This document shows, piece after piece, positions 17,503 to 26,337 of a stretch of 64,000 nucleotides of DNA. Each line of letters starts with the position of its first letter. Position 1 is the stretch's first letter. The notes below the pieces were generated by a model. It was not told where the DNA came from. It worked only from the letters and a program-made list of their open reading frames with translations, and did no database searches. Source of the DNA: a bacterium (GTDB taxonomy: Bacteria; 4484-113; JAFGCY01). Where the stretch lies: assembly GCA_020849855.1 (NCBI GenBank), contig JADZFO010000046.1:37985-101984 (forward strand). The letters run 5' to 3'. The position numbers and the translations under genes are program-made.

Positions 17503-18408
17503 CTAGTTCGTCTGCTCTTCGCCGCCTGTGTCCTCAGTGACCTGGACTTCAACGCCTTCACCCAGCGTGATCACCTGGCCGTCCTCAGCCACAAAGGTCG
17601 AACCGGCGGGAATGTCGATCAGCAGCACCCCGTCTCCATCCTTCTTGATCCCGTCGAGGAACTCCTGGATCTCGGCCTCGCTCATCGATTCAGGGAAAAA
17701 GAAGTACTGCGCCTGTTCTGTTGTGCTGATGCTGTAGGGCCCGGAGTCCTCCGCGCTTATCGAATAGCGGACTTCTCCGCCGTTGAGCTTGAAGGCCTGC
17801 AGCGCTTCATCTTCGCCACTGCTGAAGAGCAGGGTCGAGCCTTCACTGGCCACCGGCAGGCCCTGCAGCTCTGAAAGGCACTCCCGCAGTGCCAGCAGTT
17901 CCTCTTCGCTGGCGTTGGTGATCAGCACCTGCAGGCTGCCCGCGTCCTCCAGCAGCTGCTGCCTGAGCTTGGGCGCGCCATTGGTGTGGCCCGCGTTAAG
18001 CTTCGCGCAGCAGTCCTGCAGCACTCGCCCCAGGGACTCGCGCAGGGCCGGATCGACCCTGCCATCCTCAAAGGTGTAAAGCAGCAGGTGACCTTCTTCA
18101 CTGGCCAGCGCGGGAGCGGCCGGCCGCAGGGCCAGCGCACCGTCCTCGCGGCGCGTAAAGTGCGGGGCGACAAAGATCCCGGCCAGCAGCAGCAGTGCGG
18201 CAAGGCCTACGGCGAGTCCCAGCGAACGGCGCCGCAGTTTTTGTACACGCATGTCTCTCTCCTTTGTATTGTCCGGCGGCAGGGCCGCCAGCATGTCCTC
18301 ACGCCGGGGGGCGCGTTCACGGCTGCGGCCGATCTTCAGCAGCTGCGAACAGAGTTCCTCTTCGCTGCAGGGGCCGCTGAAAGTTCCGTTGTAAGGGTTG
18401 TCTGTCAT
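17503..18408 (-). CDS. Membrane-anchored partner of the ECF sigma (possible anti-sigma)
   Basis: A 301-residue protein. The N-terminal 65 residues are cytosolic and end in a basic stretch (VQKLRRRSLG). One transmembrane helix follows (about 66-84, LAVGLAALLLLAGIFVA), then an outside domain of about 215 residues with an acidic C-terminus. The start codon overlaps the stop of the ECF sigma gene (ATGA), so the two are translationally coupled. Position and topology fit a transmembrane anti-sigma factor. No HxxxCxxC zinc motif is present (an N-terminal CSEEELC is the only Cys pair), and I recognise no known domain in the outside part. Confidence 0.65.
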   Translation of the reverse strand: MTDNPYNGTFSGPCSEEELCSQLLKIGRSRERAPRREDMLAALPPDNTKERDMRVQKLRRRSLGLAVGLAALLLLAGIFVAPHFTRREDGALALRPAAPALASEEGHLLLYTFEDGRVDPALRESLGRVLQDCCAKLNAGHTNGAPKLRQQLLEDAGSLQVLITNASEEELLALRECLSELQGLPVASEGSTLLFSSGEDEALQAFKLNGGEVRYSISAEDSGPYSISTTEQAQYFFFPESMSEAEIQEFLDGIKKDGDGVLLIDIPAGSTFVAEDGQVITLGEGVEVQVTEDTGGEEQTN

Positions 18409-18920
18409 CAGTTGACCTCCGGCACCGGCTCAGGCCCACCAAGCCGGGCATAACTGCGCCGCAGCGCCTCACGCGCGCGATAGAGGCGCTGGCTGGCGCT
18501 TTGCGGGCTGATCCGCAGCAGCGCGCCAAGCTCTTCCAGGCTCAGCCCGTCAAGATAGGCCAGGGACAGCAGTTCCCGCTGGGCCTGCGGGAGCCGGCCC
18601 ATGGCCTCGGCCAGCCGCTGCGAGAACTGGTCCCGCTCCAGTCCGGCGCTCTGGCGGAACAGCCAGCTCTCAGCCAGGGGCAGCTGAGCCCGCCGTGAGC
18701 GCGAGAGATGCAGACGGCGCAGCAGGGTGAAGAGCCAGGGCTTGAACAGACAGGGCTCGCGCAGCTGGCTGAGGCTGCGCCAGGCCCTGAGCAGTCCTTC
18801 CTGCAGCAGGTCCTGGGCATCTTCACGGCTGCGGCTGAGGCGGCAGCAGAAGCCCCAGGCGGCCTGATAGACCTCCTCGCTGAGCAGCTGCTCAAAGTCC
18901 GGCTGCGGGTTTGTTTGCAT
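18408..18920 (-). CDS. ECF-type RNA polymerase sigma factor
   Basis: A 170-residue sigma factor with a region 2 segment (DAQDLLQEGLLRAWRSL, about 34-50) followed by PWLFTLLRRLHLSRSRR. The region 4 helix-turn-helix is LDGLSLEELGALLRISPQSA (about 125-145). It is short but complete. Its last bases overlap the start of the downstream membrane-protein gene. It differs from the ECF factor at 7.7 kb, which is paired with a soluble zinc anti-sigma, so this organism separates soluble and envelope signals. No clear promoter or ribosome-binding site was found; TAGCCT lies 4 nt upstream of the ATG. Confidence 0.9.
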   Translation of the reverse strand: MQTNPQPDFEQLLSEEVYQAAWGFCCRLSRSREDAQDLLQEGLLRAWRSLSQLREPCLFKPWLFTLLRRLHLSRSRRAQLPLAESWLFRQSAGLERDQFSQRLAEAMGRLPQAQRELLSLAYLDGLSLEELGALLRISPQSASQRLYRAREALRRSYARLGGPEPVPEVN

Positions 18921-18983
18921 GCACAGGCTAAGACGCGTCGAAGCTGAGGCAATCTAACGCCCGCCGCAAAAAAGCGCCAGCCC

Positions 18984-21440
18984 TCAGCCGGCCAGCACTT
19001 CCAGCTCGGCCCAGGCTTCGATGCTGCTCATGTTCTGCTCCAGCTCGCTGTAAAGACCATCCAGCTCGCGGCGGCGGGCATCGATCTGCTCCTGCAGGCT
19101 GGCGATCTTTGTGTACTCGCCACCGGCATCCGCGCTGCGCTGTTGCGCTTCCAGCTCAGCGATGGCTTCCTCTCCGGCTTCGATCAGCGCTTCCATCTCC
19201 ATACCGCGCTTTTCCAGGCGCTGCAGCTGCTTTCGGCAGTACTGCGGCGGGGAACAGCGCTCGGCGCGGGCCAGCTCAGCAAGCTGCTCGGGGCTGGGCA
19301 GCCCGGTGCCTGCTTCAGCGCGGCGCGCAGGCATCGCTGCGCCGCTGCTTCTTCCCGGCTGCGGGGGGGCCTGTCCGCGGCTGTCCTCGGTTTGAAGCGG
19401 CTGGCCCGTACCGGACCCAGGCTCCAGCGCTGCAGGACGGCTGCCCGCGCTGCTCTGCTCCTTCCACTTAAGGTACTCGCTGTAATGCCCGCGGAAGTAG
19501 TGCTGGCTGAAGGCCGGAAGTTCGGCTTGCAGGGGCGGACCTTGTGTCCGCCCGTCAATGGTTGTCATTGAGCTGTCACCCAGGACGGGTCCACCGGGAG
19601 CAGGGGCGGACGCAGGGTCCGCCCCTGCAGGAGCGCGCTCAAAGACCAGCAGGCGGTCGCAGAGGCGCTCCAGCAGGGCGCGGTCATGGGTGACCATGAT
19701 TATGGTGCCCTCGTAGGATGACAGGAACTGCTCGATGGCCTCGCGGGCGTAGATGTCCAGGTGGTTGGTCGGCTCGTCGAAGACCAGCACGTTGGGCCGG
19801 CGGCGGAAGAGCTTGGCCAGGCTGAGCCGCGAGCGTTCGCCGCCGGACAGTCCGGCCACATCCTTCATCACGTCGTCGCCGGAAAAGCCGAAGCGCGCGA
19901 GGTACTCGCGGGCAGCGGAGTCCGTGATCAGCGGGTCGGCCGAGCGCAGCTCAGAGATCAGGTTCAGGCCGCGGCCGAGATCGGCGCTGTCCTGGCTGAA
20001 AACGCCGAGCTCAACATTGGAGCCCCAGGCCACCATGCCCTGCAGGGGCGGTAGCTGGCGGGTGATCAGCTTGAGCAGCGTGGTCTTGCCGCAGCCGTTG
20101 GGCCCGACGATGCCCAGGCGCTCGCAGCGCATAACCTGGAAGTTCAGGGCGGAGATTGCAAGGATGCCACTTCGCGAGTGTGGCTGCGATCTTACGTAAT
20201 CCAGCGTGGGGTTCAGCGCCAGTGAGGTTCGCGCGGGCTGTCCTGAGTCCTGCGGCCTGCTGGCGGTGGGCTCTTCAACACGACTGTCGGCTCCAGCCCT
20301 GGTTTCTGGCCCCTCCGATTCAGGACCCGGAACCCGGGAGTCAGGGCTCTCAGTCAAGGTCTCGTCTGGCGCATCACTGCGCTTTTCGTAGGCAAAGGCC
20401 AGGTCCTCCACCACCAGCACCTGCTCGCCGGTACGCAGGGCCGGCTTGAGGATGAAGCTGAGCTGGGGGTCGGAGCTGGGGGCCTCGAGACGCTCCATGC
20501 GCTGCAGGTGCGTGCGGCGGCCCTGGGCCTGTTTCGTGTTCTGGCCGGCGATGTTGCGGCGGATGTACTCCTCGGTGCGGGCGATCTGCTCGCGCTGGGA
20601 CTCGTACTGCTCGCGGGCCAGCCTGCGCCGGGCCTCGCGCTGGGGCAGGTACTTGCTGTAGTTGCCGGGGTAGCGGTAAAGCACGCCGGCTTCCAGCTCC
20701 CAGATATGGTCGCAGAGCGCGTCCAGCAGCCAGCGGTCGTGGGACACGAGCAGCACCGCGCAGTCGCCGCGGGCGCTGGGCAGGCCCGCCCCGCCGCCGC
20801 GGCCGGTCAGCGCGCGCAGCCAGTCCACCAGGAAGGCCTGGGAATCCAGGTCCAGGTGGTTGGTCGGCTCGTCGAGGATCAGGCAGTTGGCAACCGAAAG
20901 CAGCTGCCGCGCCAGGCGCGCCTTTTGCAGCTGGCCGCCGGACATGCGGCCGATGGGGCGGCTGAACTGCCCGGGCCGGAAGGCCAGACCCAGCAGCAGG
21001 CGCTCCACCATATGCTCCCAGCCGTGGCCACCGCGGGCGTCCAGCTCATCCTGGGCCCGGCCAAGGCGCTGCAGCAGGGCCTCATGCGCCGGCCCCGCGG
21101 CATTCTGCGGCAGGGACAGCTCATCCGAGAGGCGTGCGATCTGGTGTTCCAGCTCGATCAGCTCCGGGCGGCCGCCCTGGACATAGTCATACAGCGGGGT
21201 ATCCATATCGCCTTCGGCGGCCTGGGCCACCAGTGCGATGCGGGTCGAGCGGCTGCGCTGCAGGTTGCCGCTGTCGGGCTGCAGCTCGCCGCTGAGAAGG
21301 CGCAGCAGGGTGGTCTTGCCGCCGCCGTTCACGCCGACGAGGCCGACCACGTTGCCGCTGTGCAGGGCGCCGGCGGCTTCCAGCACGACAATCTCGTCGC
21401 TGTAGCCGAAGCGCAGGCCGCTGAATTCAAGCAGGGACAC
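18984..21440 (-). CDS. ABC-F family ATPase with insertions in both linkers
   Basis: A soluble two-domain ATPase of the ribosome-associated ABC-F type (about 818 residues; usual length 530-640). ABC1 has Walker A GVNGGGKTTLL, signature RMSGGQLQKARLA and Walker B ILDEPTNHLD. ABC2 has GPNGCGKTTLL, LSGGERSRLSLA and FDEPTNHLD. The C-terminus is a coiled coil. The extra length comes from two low-complexity, Pro/Ser/Gly/Glu-rich segments. One lies before ABC2 and contains a 7-bp repeat array; the other follows ABC2 and contains a 102-bp palindromic element. The GTG at 21440 is chosen because GATACT lies 7 nt upstream; a TTG at 21473 overlaps the channel gene and has no signal. Translation factor or antibiotic protection are both possible roles. 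Confidence 0.9.
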   Translation of the reverse strand: MSLLEFSGLRFGYSDEIVVLEAAGALHSGNVVGLVGVNGGGKTTLLRLLSGELQPDSGNLQRSRSTRIALVAQAAEGDMDTPLYDYVQGGRPELIELEHQIARLSDELSLPQNAAGPAHEALLQRLGRAQDELDARGGHGWEHMVERLLLGLAFRPGQFSRPIGRMSGGQLQKARLARQLLSVANCLILDEPTNHLDLDSQAFLVDWLRALTGRGGGAGLPSARGDCAVLLVSHDRWLLDALCDHIWELEAGVLYRYPGNYSKYLPQREARRRLAREQYESQREQIARTEEYIRRNIAGQNTKQAQGRRTHLQRMERLEAPSSDPQLSFILKPALRTGEQVLVVEDLAFAYEKRSDAPDETLTESPDSRVPGPESEGPETRAGADSRVEEPTASRPQDSGQPARTSLALNPTLDYVRSQPHSRSGILAISALNFQVMRCERLGIVGPNGCGKTTLLKLITRQLPPLQGMVAWGSNVELGVFSQDSADLGRGLNLISELRSADPLITDSAAREYLARFGFSGDDVMKDVAGLSGGERSRLSLAKLFRRRPNVLVFDEPTNHLDIYAREAIEQFLSSYEGTIIMVTHDRALLERLCDRLLVFERAPAGADPASAPAPGGPVLGDSSMTTIDGRTQGPPLQAELPAFSQHYFRGHYSEYLKWKEQSSAGSRPAALEPGSGTGQPLQTEDSRGQAPPQPGRSSGAAMPARRAEAGTGLPSPEQLAELARAERCSPPQYCRKQLQRLEKRGMEMEALIEAGEEAIAELEAQQRSADAGGEYTKIASLQEQIDARRRELDGLYSELEQNMSSIEAWAELEVLAG
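19528..19629. repeat. 102-bp palindromic element inside the ABC-F gene
   Basis: The ends are inverted copies: TGCAGGGGCGGACC at the left and GGGTCCGCCCCTGCA at the right. Each half also folds on itself (GGGCGGAC...GTCCGCCC). The length is a multiple of three and the host frame stays open, encoding a Gly/Pro/Ala-rich stretch of 34 residues between ABC2 and the coiled coil. Relatives of the half-unit occur at 27136 and 30992. Confidence 0.65.
20317..20358. repeat. Degenerate 7-bp repeat array inside the ABC-F gene
   Basis: Six heptamers in a row: GATTCAG, GACCCGG, AACCCGG, GAGTCAG, GGCTCTC, AGTCAAG. They lie in the part of the gene encoding the low-complexity segment before ABC2. An inverted partner may be the diverged stretch around 20225-20280 but is not clear. 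The class is the same as the intergenic heptamer elements. Confidence 0.4.
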
Positions 21441-21447
21441 GGGGGCG

Positions 21448-21453
21448 AGTATC
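21448..21453 (-). promoter_or_regulatory. -10 hexamer GATACT of the ABC-F gene
   Basis: GATACT on the minus strand, 7 nt before the GTG. It abuts the stop codon of the upstream channel gene. It is weaker than the other leaderless candidates. Confidence 0.35.
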
Positions 21454-22317
21454 TTAGCCGCTTCGCTCGGCAATGCGCGCTTCGATGGCCTCGAGGCGCT
21501 GCAGCAGCTCGCTCTTCAGCTGCGCCAGCTCGACGTCCAGCTTCTCAAAGCTGTCCTCCTGCTGCTCGCTGAGGTCGCTGCTCATCTCCTCCACAAAGAC
21601 CGCGTTAAGCAGGCTGAGCAGGATGATGCCGCCGGTGATCACCGCCAGCACGAAGAAGGCGCGGATCGCGTGCGCGGCCCAGTAGCCCGACTCGCCGGCG
21701 ATCAGGTCCGGCGTCTCGAACCAGCCTTCAACAGTGAAGACCGTGAACATGCTGTACATGCTGACCAGCGGGTCGCTGAACTTGGCATGCGCCGGGCTGT
21801 CAGGCTGGCCGAAGAGATAGGTCGCCGCGAGGCCGAAGATGAAAAGGTAGAACAGCATCGCCAGCATCACGCCGGTGCTGGCCCGCAGGGCGCGCTGCGC
21901 GCCGGCGACCAGGCGCTCGAGACGCGGGATGAAGCGCAGGGCGCGCATAAAGCGCGAGAGGCGGATCAGTCTCAGCAGCAGGATGGCCACGAAGCCCTCG
22001 CCCTGGGCCACGCCAAATGGCACCAGCAGAGCCGGCAGGCTGAGCACAACAACGGTGAAGTCGAAGACGTTCCAGGCCTGACTGAAGTAGCCCCGGCGGC
22101 CCTGCAGGATGAGCTTGAGCACCAGCTCGAGCACAAAGAAAAGAATGCAGCCGTAGTCGATGATGTGCAGCCAGTGCCCTGCCGGGCTGGCATGGATCGC
22201 CGGAAAGGCGTCAAAGAAGAGCACCGCCGCATTCAGCGAGATGAAGAAAAGCGTCGTGCGCTCGCTGACGATGCTGTGGGCCAGGCTCTGCCTGGCAGTG
22301 TTTCCATCAGGGCTCAT
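21454..22317 (-). CDS. Voltage-gated cation channel, NaChBac-like
   Basis: A single-domain six-helix ion channel of 287 residues that would form a homotetramer in the inner membrane. S1-S3 are visible. S4 carries spaced arginines in LLRLIRLSRFMRALRFIPRL (about 112-131). The pore loop has FTVEGWFE at the position of the NaChBac filter TLESWAS, and S6 ends in ILLSLLNAVFVEEM. A C-terminal coiled coil (about 235-285) follows, as in NaChBac. The central filter residues (E-G-W) differ from the sodium-selective E-S-W, so ion preference is open. The ATG follows GATAAT by 6 nt. Confidence 0.88.
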   Translation of the reverse strand: MSPDGNTARQSLAHSIVSERTTLFFISLNAAVLFFDAFPAIHASPAGHWLHIIDYGCILFFVLELVLKLILQGRRGYFSQAWNVFDFTVVVLSLPALLVPFGVAQGEGFVAILLLRLIRLSRFMRALRFIPRLERLVAGAQRALRASTGVMLAMLFYLFIFGLAATYLFGQPDSPAHAKFSDPLVSMYSMFTVFTVEGWFETPDLIAGESGYWAAHAIRAFFVLAVITGGIILLSLLNAVFVEEMSSDLSEQQEDSFEKLDVELAQLKSELLQRLEAIEARIAERSG

Positions 22318-22323
22318 GTTGCA

Positions 22324-22329
22324 ATTATC
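22324..22329 (-). promoter_or_regulatory. -10 hexamer GATAAT of the channel gene
   Basis: GATAAT on the minus strand, then TGCAAC, then the ATG: the 6-nt leaderless arrangement. No Shine-Dalgarno. A TTAACA at a 19-nt spacing is a poor -35 candidate. Confidence 0.5.
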
Positions 22330-22382
22330 AACCAGGGACCGCCGGGCTGTTAAGCAGTGCGCAATGGTCTGTCGCTCAAGAG

Positions 22383-24206
22383 CTAGCGCTGGCCGCCCAG
22401 CCCGCGGATATCGCGGATCTGGCTCTTGAGGCGCAGGATCTCGGACAGCAGGCTGCGCTCCTCCTCTTCATCCTGGCGGGCGCTGGCGCGCTGGAAGAGG
22501 CCGGTCAGGCGCTGGATCTCGCGCTCGAGGTACTGATTGCGAAAGCGCGCCAGCAGCAGCTCGTCAGTATCCGCCAGGCCCTCGGACATGTGCAGCTCGG
22601 CCAGCAGCCCGGACCAGCGCGGGTCATGCATCAGCTCCTGCGGCCCGGAGGATTCCAGGGCCAGCAGCTCAAAGAGCTCGCGCAGGCTGTTGTCCTCGAA
22701 CCAGGCCCCCTGGGCCATCGCGCGGCAGACAAAGCTGAACTGCTCGCTCTCACAGAGGCGCCGGATCACTTCGCGCTCAATCACGCTGGCTCCCAGCAGC
22801 ATGGCGCGCTGCTGGGTCTCGGCCTTGAGCTGGCCATAGTCACGGGCGGCGGACTGGCCGCTGTCCTGGCGCAGGGGGCTGCGGTGCTGGGCCGGGCCGG
22901 GCGAGCTGTGCAGCAGGGCGCGCACCTCCTGGGCCCCCAGGTTCAGGGCCCCCGCGATGTCCTGCACGGCCTCCTGTCGGATCAGCTCATCGGGCAGGCC
23001 GCGGTAGAGCCCGGCCAGCTCGCTGACCCAGCGGCGCAGGGCCGCACTGTCGGCGCGCGGATTGGCCCGGCGCTGCTGCTGCAGCCAGAAGCGCAGCACG
23101 GAGTTGTCCTCGGCCTCGGCCAGCAGGCCCAGCCAGCGCTCGCGCCCGCCCTCGCCGCGGGCGATCTCGTCGGGGTCCTTGCCGCCGCTGATGGGCACCA
23201 CCCGCGGGCTGTAGCCGGCGGAAAGGAAGAGCATGCCGGCGGCCCAGGCGGCGCGCAGGCCGGCCTCATCGGAGTCGAAAGCCAGGTAGAAGTGCTCGGC
23301 GTACTTCTGCAGCAGGGTCACATGCTCGCCTGTCAGCGCCGTGCCGCAGGAGGCCACGGCGTTGCGCACTCCCGCCTGTGCCAGGCCGATGACATCCATA
23401 TAGCCTTCAACGATGACGCAGCCCTCCTCGCGCAGCACGCCCTTGGCGCGGTCGAGGTTGTACAGCGTGCGGCTCTTGTCATAGAGCGGCGTGTTGGAGA
23501 CGTTCAGGTACTTGGGGTTGTCTTCCGCGGAGAGCGCGCGGCCGGCAAAGGCAATGATGCGCCCGGTGACCGCGCGGATGGGGAAGATCAGGCGGTGGCG
23601 AAAGGTGTCATAAAAGCCCTGGCCCGCCGGGCCGCCTTCAGCGGACTTATCGCGCGACTTGATCAGGCCCAGCTTGACCAGGTCGGCGGCCGTGGCCCCC
23701 TGGCCCAGCAACAGGTCCGTCAGCGCACCCCACTCCTTGGGCGCATAGCCAAGGTCGAAATCCGTCAGTGCGGCATCGCCGATCCCGCGGCCCTGCAGGT
23801 AGTCGCGGGCCAGCGCCCCCGCCGGGCCGCGCAGCTGCTGGCGGAAGAAGCGCGCGGCGGCCTCATTCAGCTCGTAGAGCCGCTCCTTCTCGCCGCGGGC
23901 GGAAAAGCCGCCCGGCCCCGGGCGCTGCTCTTCAATGGCGATGTTGTAGCGCCGCGCCAGGGTCTCGAGGGCATCGCGGAACTCCAGCCCCTCCCTGGAC
24001 ATGATGAACTGGATCGCCCCGCCGCCGGCGCCGCAGCCGAAACACTTGTAGACGCCCTTCTCGGCGTTTACATAAAAGCTGCCGGTCTTTTCGTTATGGA
24101 AGGGGCAGCGCCCGACCCACTCACGGCCCTTGCGCGTGAGCGCGGTGTACTGGCCGATCAGCTCGACCAGGTCCACTCGCTCCAGCACACGGTCCCGCAG
24201 GTCCAT
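22383..24206 (-). CDS. dnaG: DNA primase DnaG
   Basis: Synthesises RNA primers at the replication fork. The 607 residues are typical. The zinc-binding domain has C34, H37, C55 and C58 (CPFH ... CFGCG). The RNA-polymerase/TOPRIM core shows VIVEGYMDVI, YLAFDSDEAG and the SGGKDPDE acidic motif. A DnaB-interacting C-terminus follows with a long charged helix. A TATACC sequence lies 6 nt upstream of the ATG, a weak version of the leaderless pattern. The usual rpsU-dnaG-rpoD cluster is absent; the neighbours are a channel gene and an envelope protein. Confidence 0.96.
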   Translation of the reverse strand: MDLRDRVLERVDLVELIGQYTALTRKGREWVGRCPFHNEKTGSFYVNAEKGVYKCFGCGAGGGAIQFIMSREGLEFRDALETLARRYNIAIEEQRPGPGGFSARGEKERLYELNEAAARFFRQQLRGPAGALARDYLQGRGIGDAALTDFDLGYAPKEWGALTDLLLGQGATAADLVKLGLIKSRDKSAEGGPAGQGFYDTFRHRLIFPIRAVTGRIIAFAGRALSAEDNPKYLNVSNTPLYDKSRTLYNLDRAKGVLREEGCVIVEGYMDVIGLAQAGVRNAVASCGTALTGEHVTLLQKYAEHFYLAFDSDEAGLRAAWAAGMLFLSAGYSPRVVPISGGKDPDEIARGEGGRERWLGLLAEAEDNSVLRFWLQQQRRANPRADSAALRRWVSELAGLYRGLPDELIRQEAVQDIAGALNLGAQEVRALLHSSPGPAQHRSPLRQDSGQSAARDYGQLKAETQQRAMLLGASVIEREVIRRLCESEQFSFVCRAMAQGAWFEDNSLRELFELLALESSGPQELMHDPRWSGLLAELHMSEGLADTDELLLARFRNQYLEREIQRLTGLFQRASARQDEEEERSLLSEILRLKSQIRDIRGLGGQR

Positions 24207-24244
24207 GCCTGAGGTATAGCACAGGCGGGCCGGCTCAGGCCCGC

Positions 24245-24907
24245 CTAGTAGTCCTCATCCTCGAAGAGGATGGCATCCTCCGGCATGGCCTCGCCCCCAA
24301 GAGCCTCGGAGCCGAAAGTCTGCAGGATCAGCTGCTCGCTGACCCGCGCGCTGGCGTACATGGTCTGGACCACCGAGTTGTCCCAGGTCAGCCAGATGCT
24401 GTTGCCGGCTTCGTCGGCCATCACGTAGGTGCCGGTGTTGGGGTCGGCGGTCTCGCTGCGGTCAGGGCCGCCGGGGAAGGCGTCGATCACCAGCAGCTCA
24501 GGGCTGTACTCCCCGGCCAGCACAGCGATGATGTCCTCGCAGAAGGCGCCGGCGAGGGCCGGCTCAAGGGGCTCGTCCAGCACGCCCATGTCAACAATGA
24601 TTACTTCCAGCAGGTTCTCAGGGCCATAGCCAACGGTGACCTTGGTGTTGCGCACGCCAGAGGGCATCGTCAGCTCATAGGTGGTCTCGTATTCAACATA
24701 CTCCGTGCCGCCGAAGTTCTCATAAAGCGGCCCGCTGAAGAGGCCCCAGAACTCGTCGCCCTCGGCCGGCAGTGCATCGCCCAGGGTCCAGCGGTCAAAG
24801 CCGGTGATGGAGGTGGACTCGCCGGCGAAGGCCGGGACGGTGGTCAGCATGAGGCTGCCAAGGCAGAGGGCGGCGGCCCCGGCAAGGGCGGAAGTGATGC
24901 GCGGCAT
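24245..24907 (-). CDS. Secreted protein of unknown function
   Basis: A 220-residue exported protein with a signal peptide (AGAAALCLGSLMLTTVPAFA, about 9-28, cleavage after AFA). The mature part is acidic, rich in Glu, Asp, Tyr and Gly, and predicted to be mainly beta. It has no Cys-based motif or catalytic signature I can identify. The ATG at 24907 follows a GGAGCAATC ribosome-binding site. The gene lies 11 nt behind the stop of the membrane-protein gene, so the two are an operon and may work together at the envelope. No family recognised. Confidence 0.65.
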   Translation of the reverse strand: MPRITSALAGAAALCLGSLMLTTVPAFAGESTSITGFDRWTLGDALPAEGDEFWGLFSGPLYENFGGTEYVEYETTYELTMPSGVRNTKVTVGYGPENLLEVIIVDMGVLDEPLEPALAGAFCEDIIAVLAGEYSPELLVIDAFPGGPDRSETADPNTGTYVMADEAGNSIWLTWDNSVVQTMYASARVSEQLILQTFGSEALGGEAMPEDAILFEDEDY

Positions 24908-24918
24908 GATTGCTCCAG

Positions 24919-26130
24919 TTAGCGGTGGTCTGAAATGATATCCCGCGGCGCGCGGCTGAGAATCCAGCGCAGCGCGAGATAGCACAGCCAAAGGTATATC
25001 GGCGCAACAATGTAGAGCAGACAGGCAAACCAGGCCTGGACCGGCAGGGCCAGCAGTGGAAAGGCGGTGAGCCTGATCAGGGTGTCGCCTTTGCTCAGGC
25101 CAAAGTTGCCATGAACGTAATAGGGCATCAAAGTCAAGGCGGCGTTGACCGCACGCAGGCCGGCCAGGATGTGGACACTTGCCGGTGAGCTCAGCGGATT
25201 AAGCATGCTGCCCGTCGCCAGGCCGGAGGTCACCGGAAGGGTGATGAAGCCGCTGCTGATCTTGTCGGCCAGCAGAGCGGCGGCGATCAGGCCCAGCGGA
25301 ACTTTGGCCCAGACGCTGCGCCAGCGGCCGATGCACCAGAGGGACAGCCCAAGCAGGGCCAGGCCATAGAGCTGGGCGCCTGGCAGGCCCAGATTGAGGC
25401 GCTGGTGCGGTAACTGCCTGAGCTGGGCGGTATACAGGCCGCTGAGCTGCAGCAGCCCGCGCCAGAGCTCGGCATCCGGCATGAAGACCAGCACGGCAAG
25501 CAGGATGCCCCAGCGCGGTGCGAGCAGCCAGACGGCGGTGATGAACAGCAGCGGCAGCAGGACCGGCGTAACTCTTGACAGCAACTCAAATGGCCACAGA
25601 AGCCATACCAGCGCACTTAGACTGACCGGCGAGATAATCTGCACAATAGCTGTCAGCAGCGCGTACGTGGCGGCGAGAGGGATCAGCGCCGGCCAGGCAA
25701 AGCGGCAGGCGGCCTCAAAGCGCAGAGGCAAGGAGAGGTCGAGGCCGGGCGCGGCCGCGTCCTCAAAGAAGTCCACCAGGCGGCGGCTGGCCATCTGGGC
25801 GAGGCTGAGCCAGGCCCAGGCAACGGCGGCCGGGCCAAGGAAGCTGCCACAGGAATAGGCCCAGGACCAGAATTCGGTTGGAAGGCCCAGAAAGCTGCTG
25901 CTACCCATGCCTGGCGACCAGGTGATGGATCCGCCCGACTGGCGCATATGGATGTTCATCGCCAGGGCGCTGGCGGCCTGCAGCAGACACAGCCCGCAGA
26001 GTATCAGGCCCGGGCCGCGCCAGAAGCGCAGGCGCTGGGTCCTCAGGCTGCGCAGCAGCGCGGCGATCAGCGCTGTGTCGCGCCGCCGCTGCTGAGCCCG
26101 GCTCTCTTTGGCCGCTTCCATCCTGTTCAT
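24919..26130 (-). CDS. Multi-pass membrane protein of unknown function
   Basis: About 403 residues with a basic cytosolic N-terminus (RAQQRRRD, then LRTQRLRFWRG) and roughly eight to ten hydrophobic segments, including FAWPALIPLAATYALLTAI, LLPLLFITAVWLLAPRWGI and FACLLYIVAPIYLWLCYLAL. One outside loop holds an SGGSITWSPGMGSSSF stretch. The layout resembles DUF-type membrane proteins or transporter permeases, but no ATPase is adjacent and no transporter signature is visible. The start at 26130 is preferred over 26160 on composition only. It is probably cotranscribed with the secreted protein behind it. Confidence 0.6.
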   Translation of the reverse strand: MNRMEAAKESRAQQRRRDTALIAALLRSLRTQRLRFWRGPGLILCGLCLLQAASALAMNIHMRQSGGSITWSPGMGSSSFLGLPTEFWSWAYSCGSFLGPAAVAWAWLSLAQMASRRLVDFFEDAAAPGLDLSLPLRFEAACRFAWPALIPLAATYALLTAIVQIISPVSLSALVWLLWPFELLSRVTPVLLPLLFITAVWLLAPRWGILLAVLVFMPDAELWRGLLQLSGLYTAQLRQLPHQRLNLGLPGAQLYGLALLGLSLWCIGRWRSVWAKVPLGLIAAALLADKISSGFITLPVTSGLATGSMLNPLSSPASVHILAGLRAVNAALTLMPYYVHGNFGLSKGDTLIRLTAFPLLALPVQAWFACLLYIVAPIYLWLCYLALRWILSRAPRDIISDHR

Positions 26131-26172
26131 GATAGCCAGACGCGCGCCGGGCCGCGGCATTTGACATCAGTG

Positions 26173-26201
26173 TTGACATTACTATTGCGCTTAGTTACAC
26201 T
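26173..26201 (+). promoter_or_regulatory. Sigma70-type promoter of the S1 protein gene
   Basis: TTGACA (26173-26178), a 17-nt spacer and TACACT (26196-26201). A second TTGACA at 26161 has no matching -10. The predicted start near 26208 leaves a leader of about 130 nt. This is one of only two textbook -35/-10 promoters I can find in the window. Confidence 0.7.
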
Positions 26202-26337
26202 CTCCCTCCGCTGCGCGGATCGCGCGGCATCCGGGGCGCATGGTCTGCTTCTTCCGTTCCCACGGTTCGCGGCTTTTGCGTCTTTGGCTGCCGCATTTTG
26301 CCTCCGCGCAAGCCCCTGATGAAGGAGGTGATACGTA

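Noticed and set aside
22590..24212. A 540-codon open frame opposite dnaG
   Set aside because: Antisense shadow of a clear dnaG; low-complexity composition and no ribosome-binding site.
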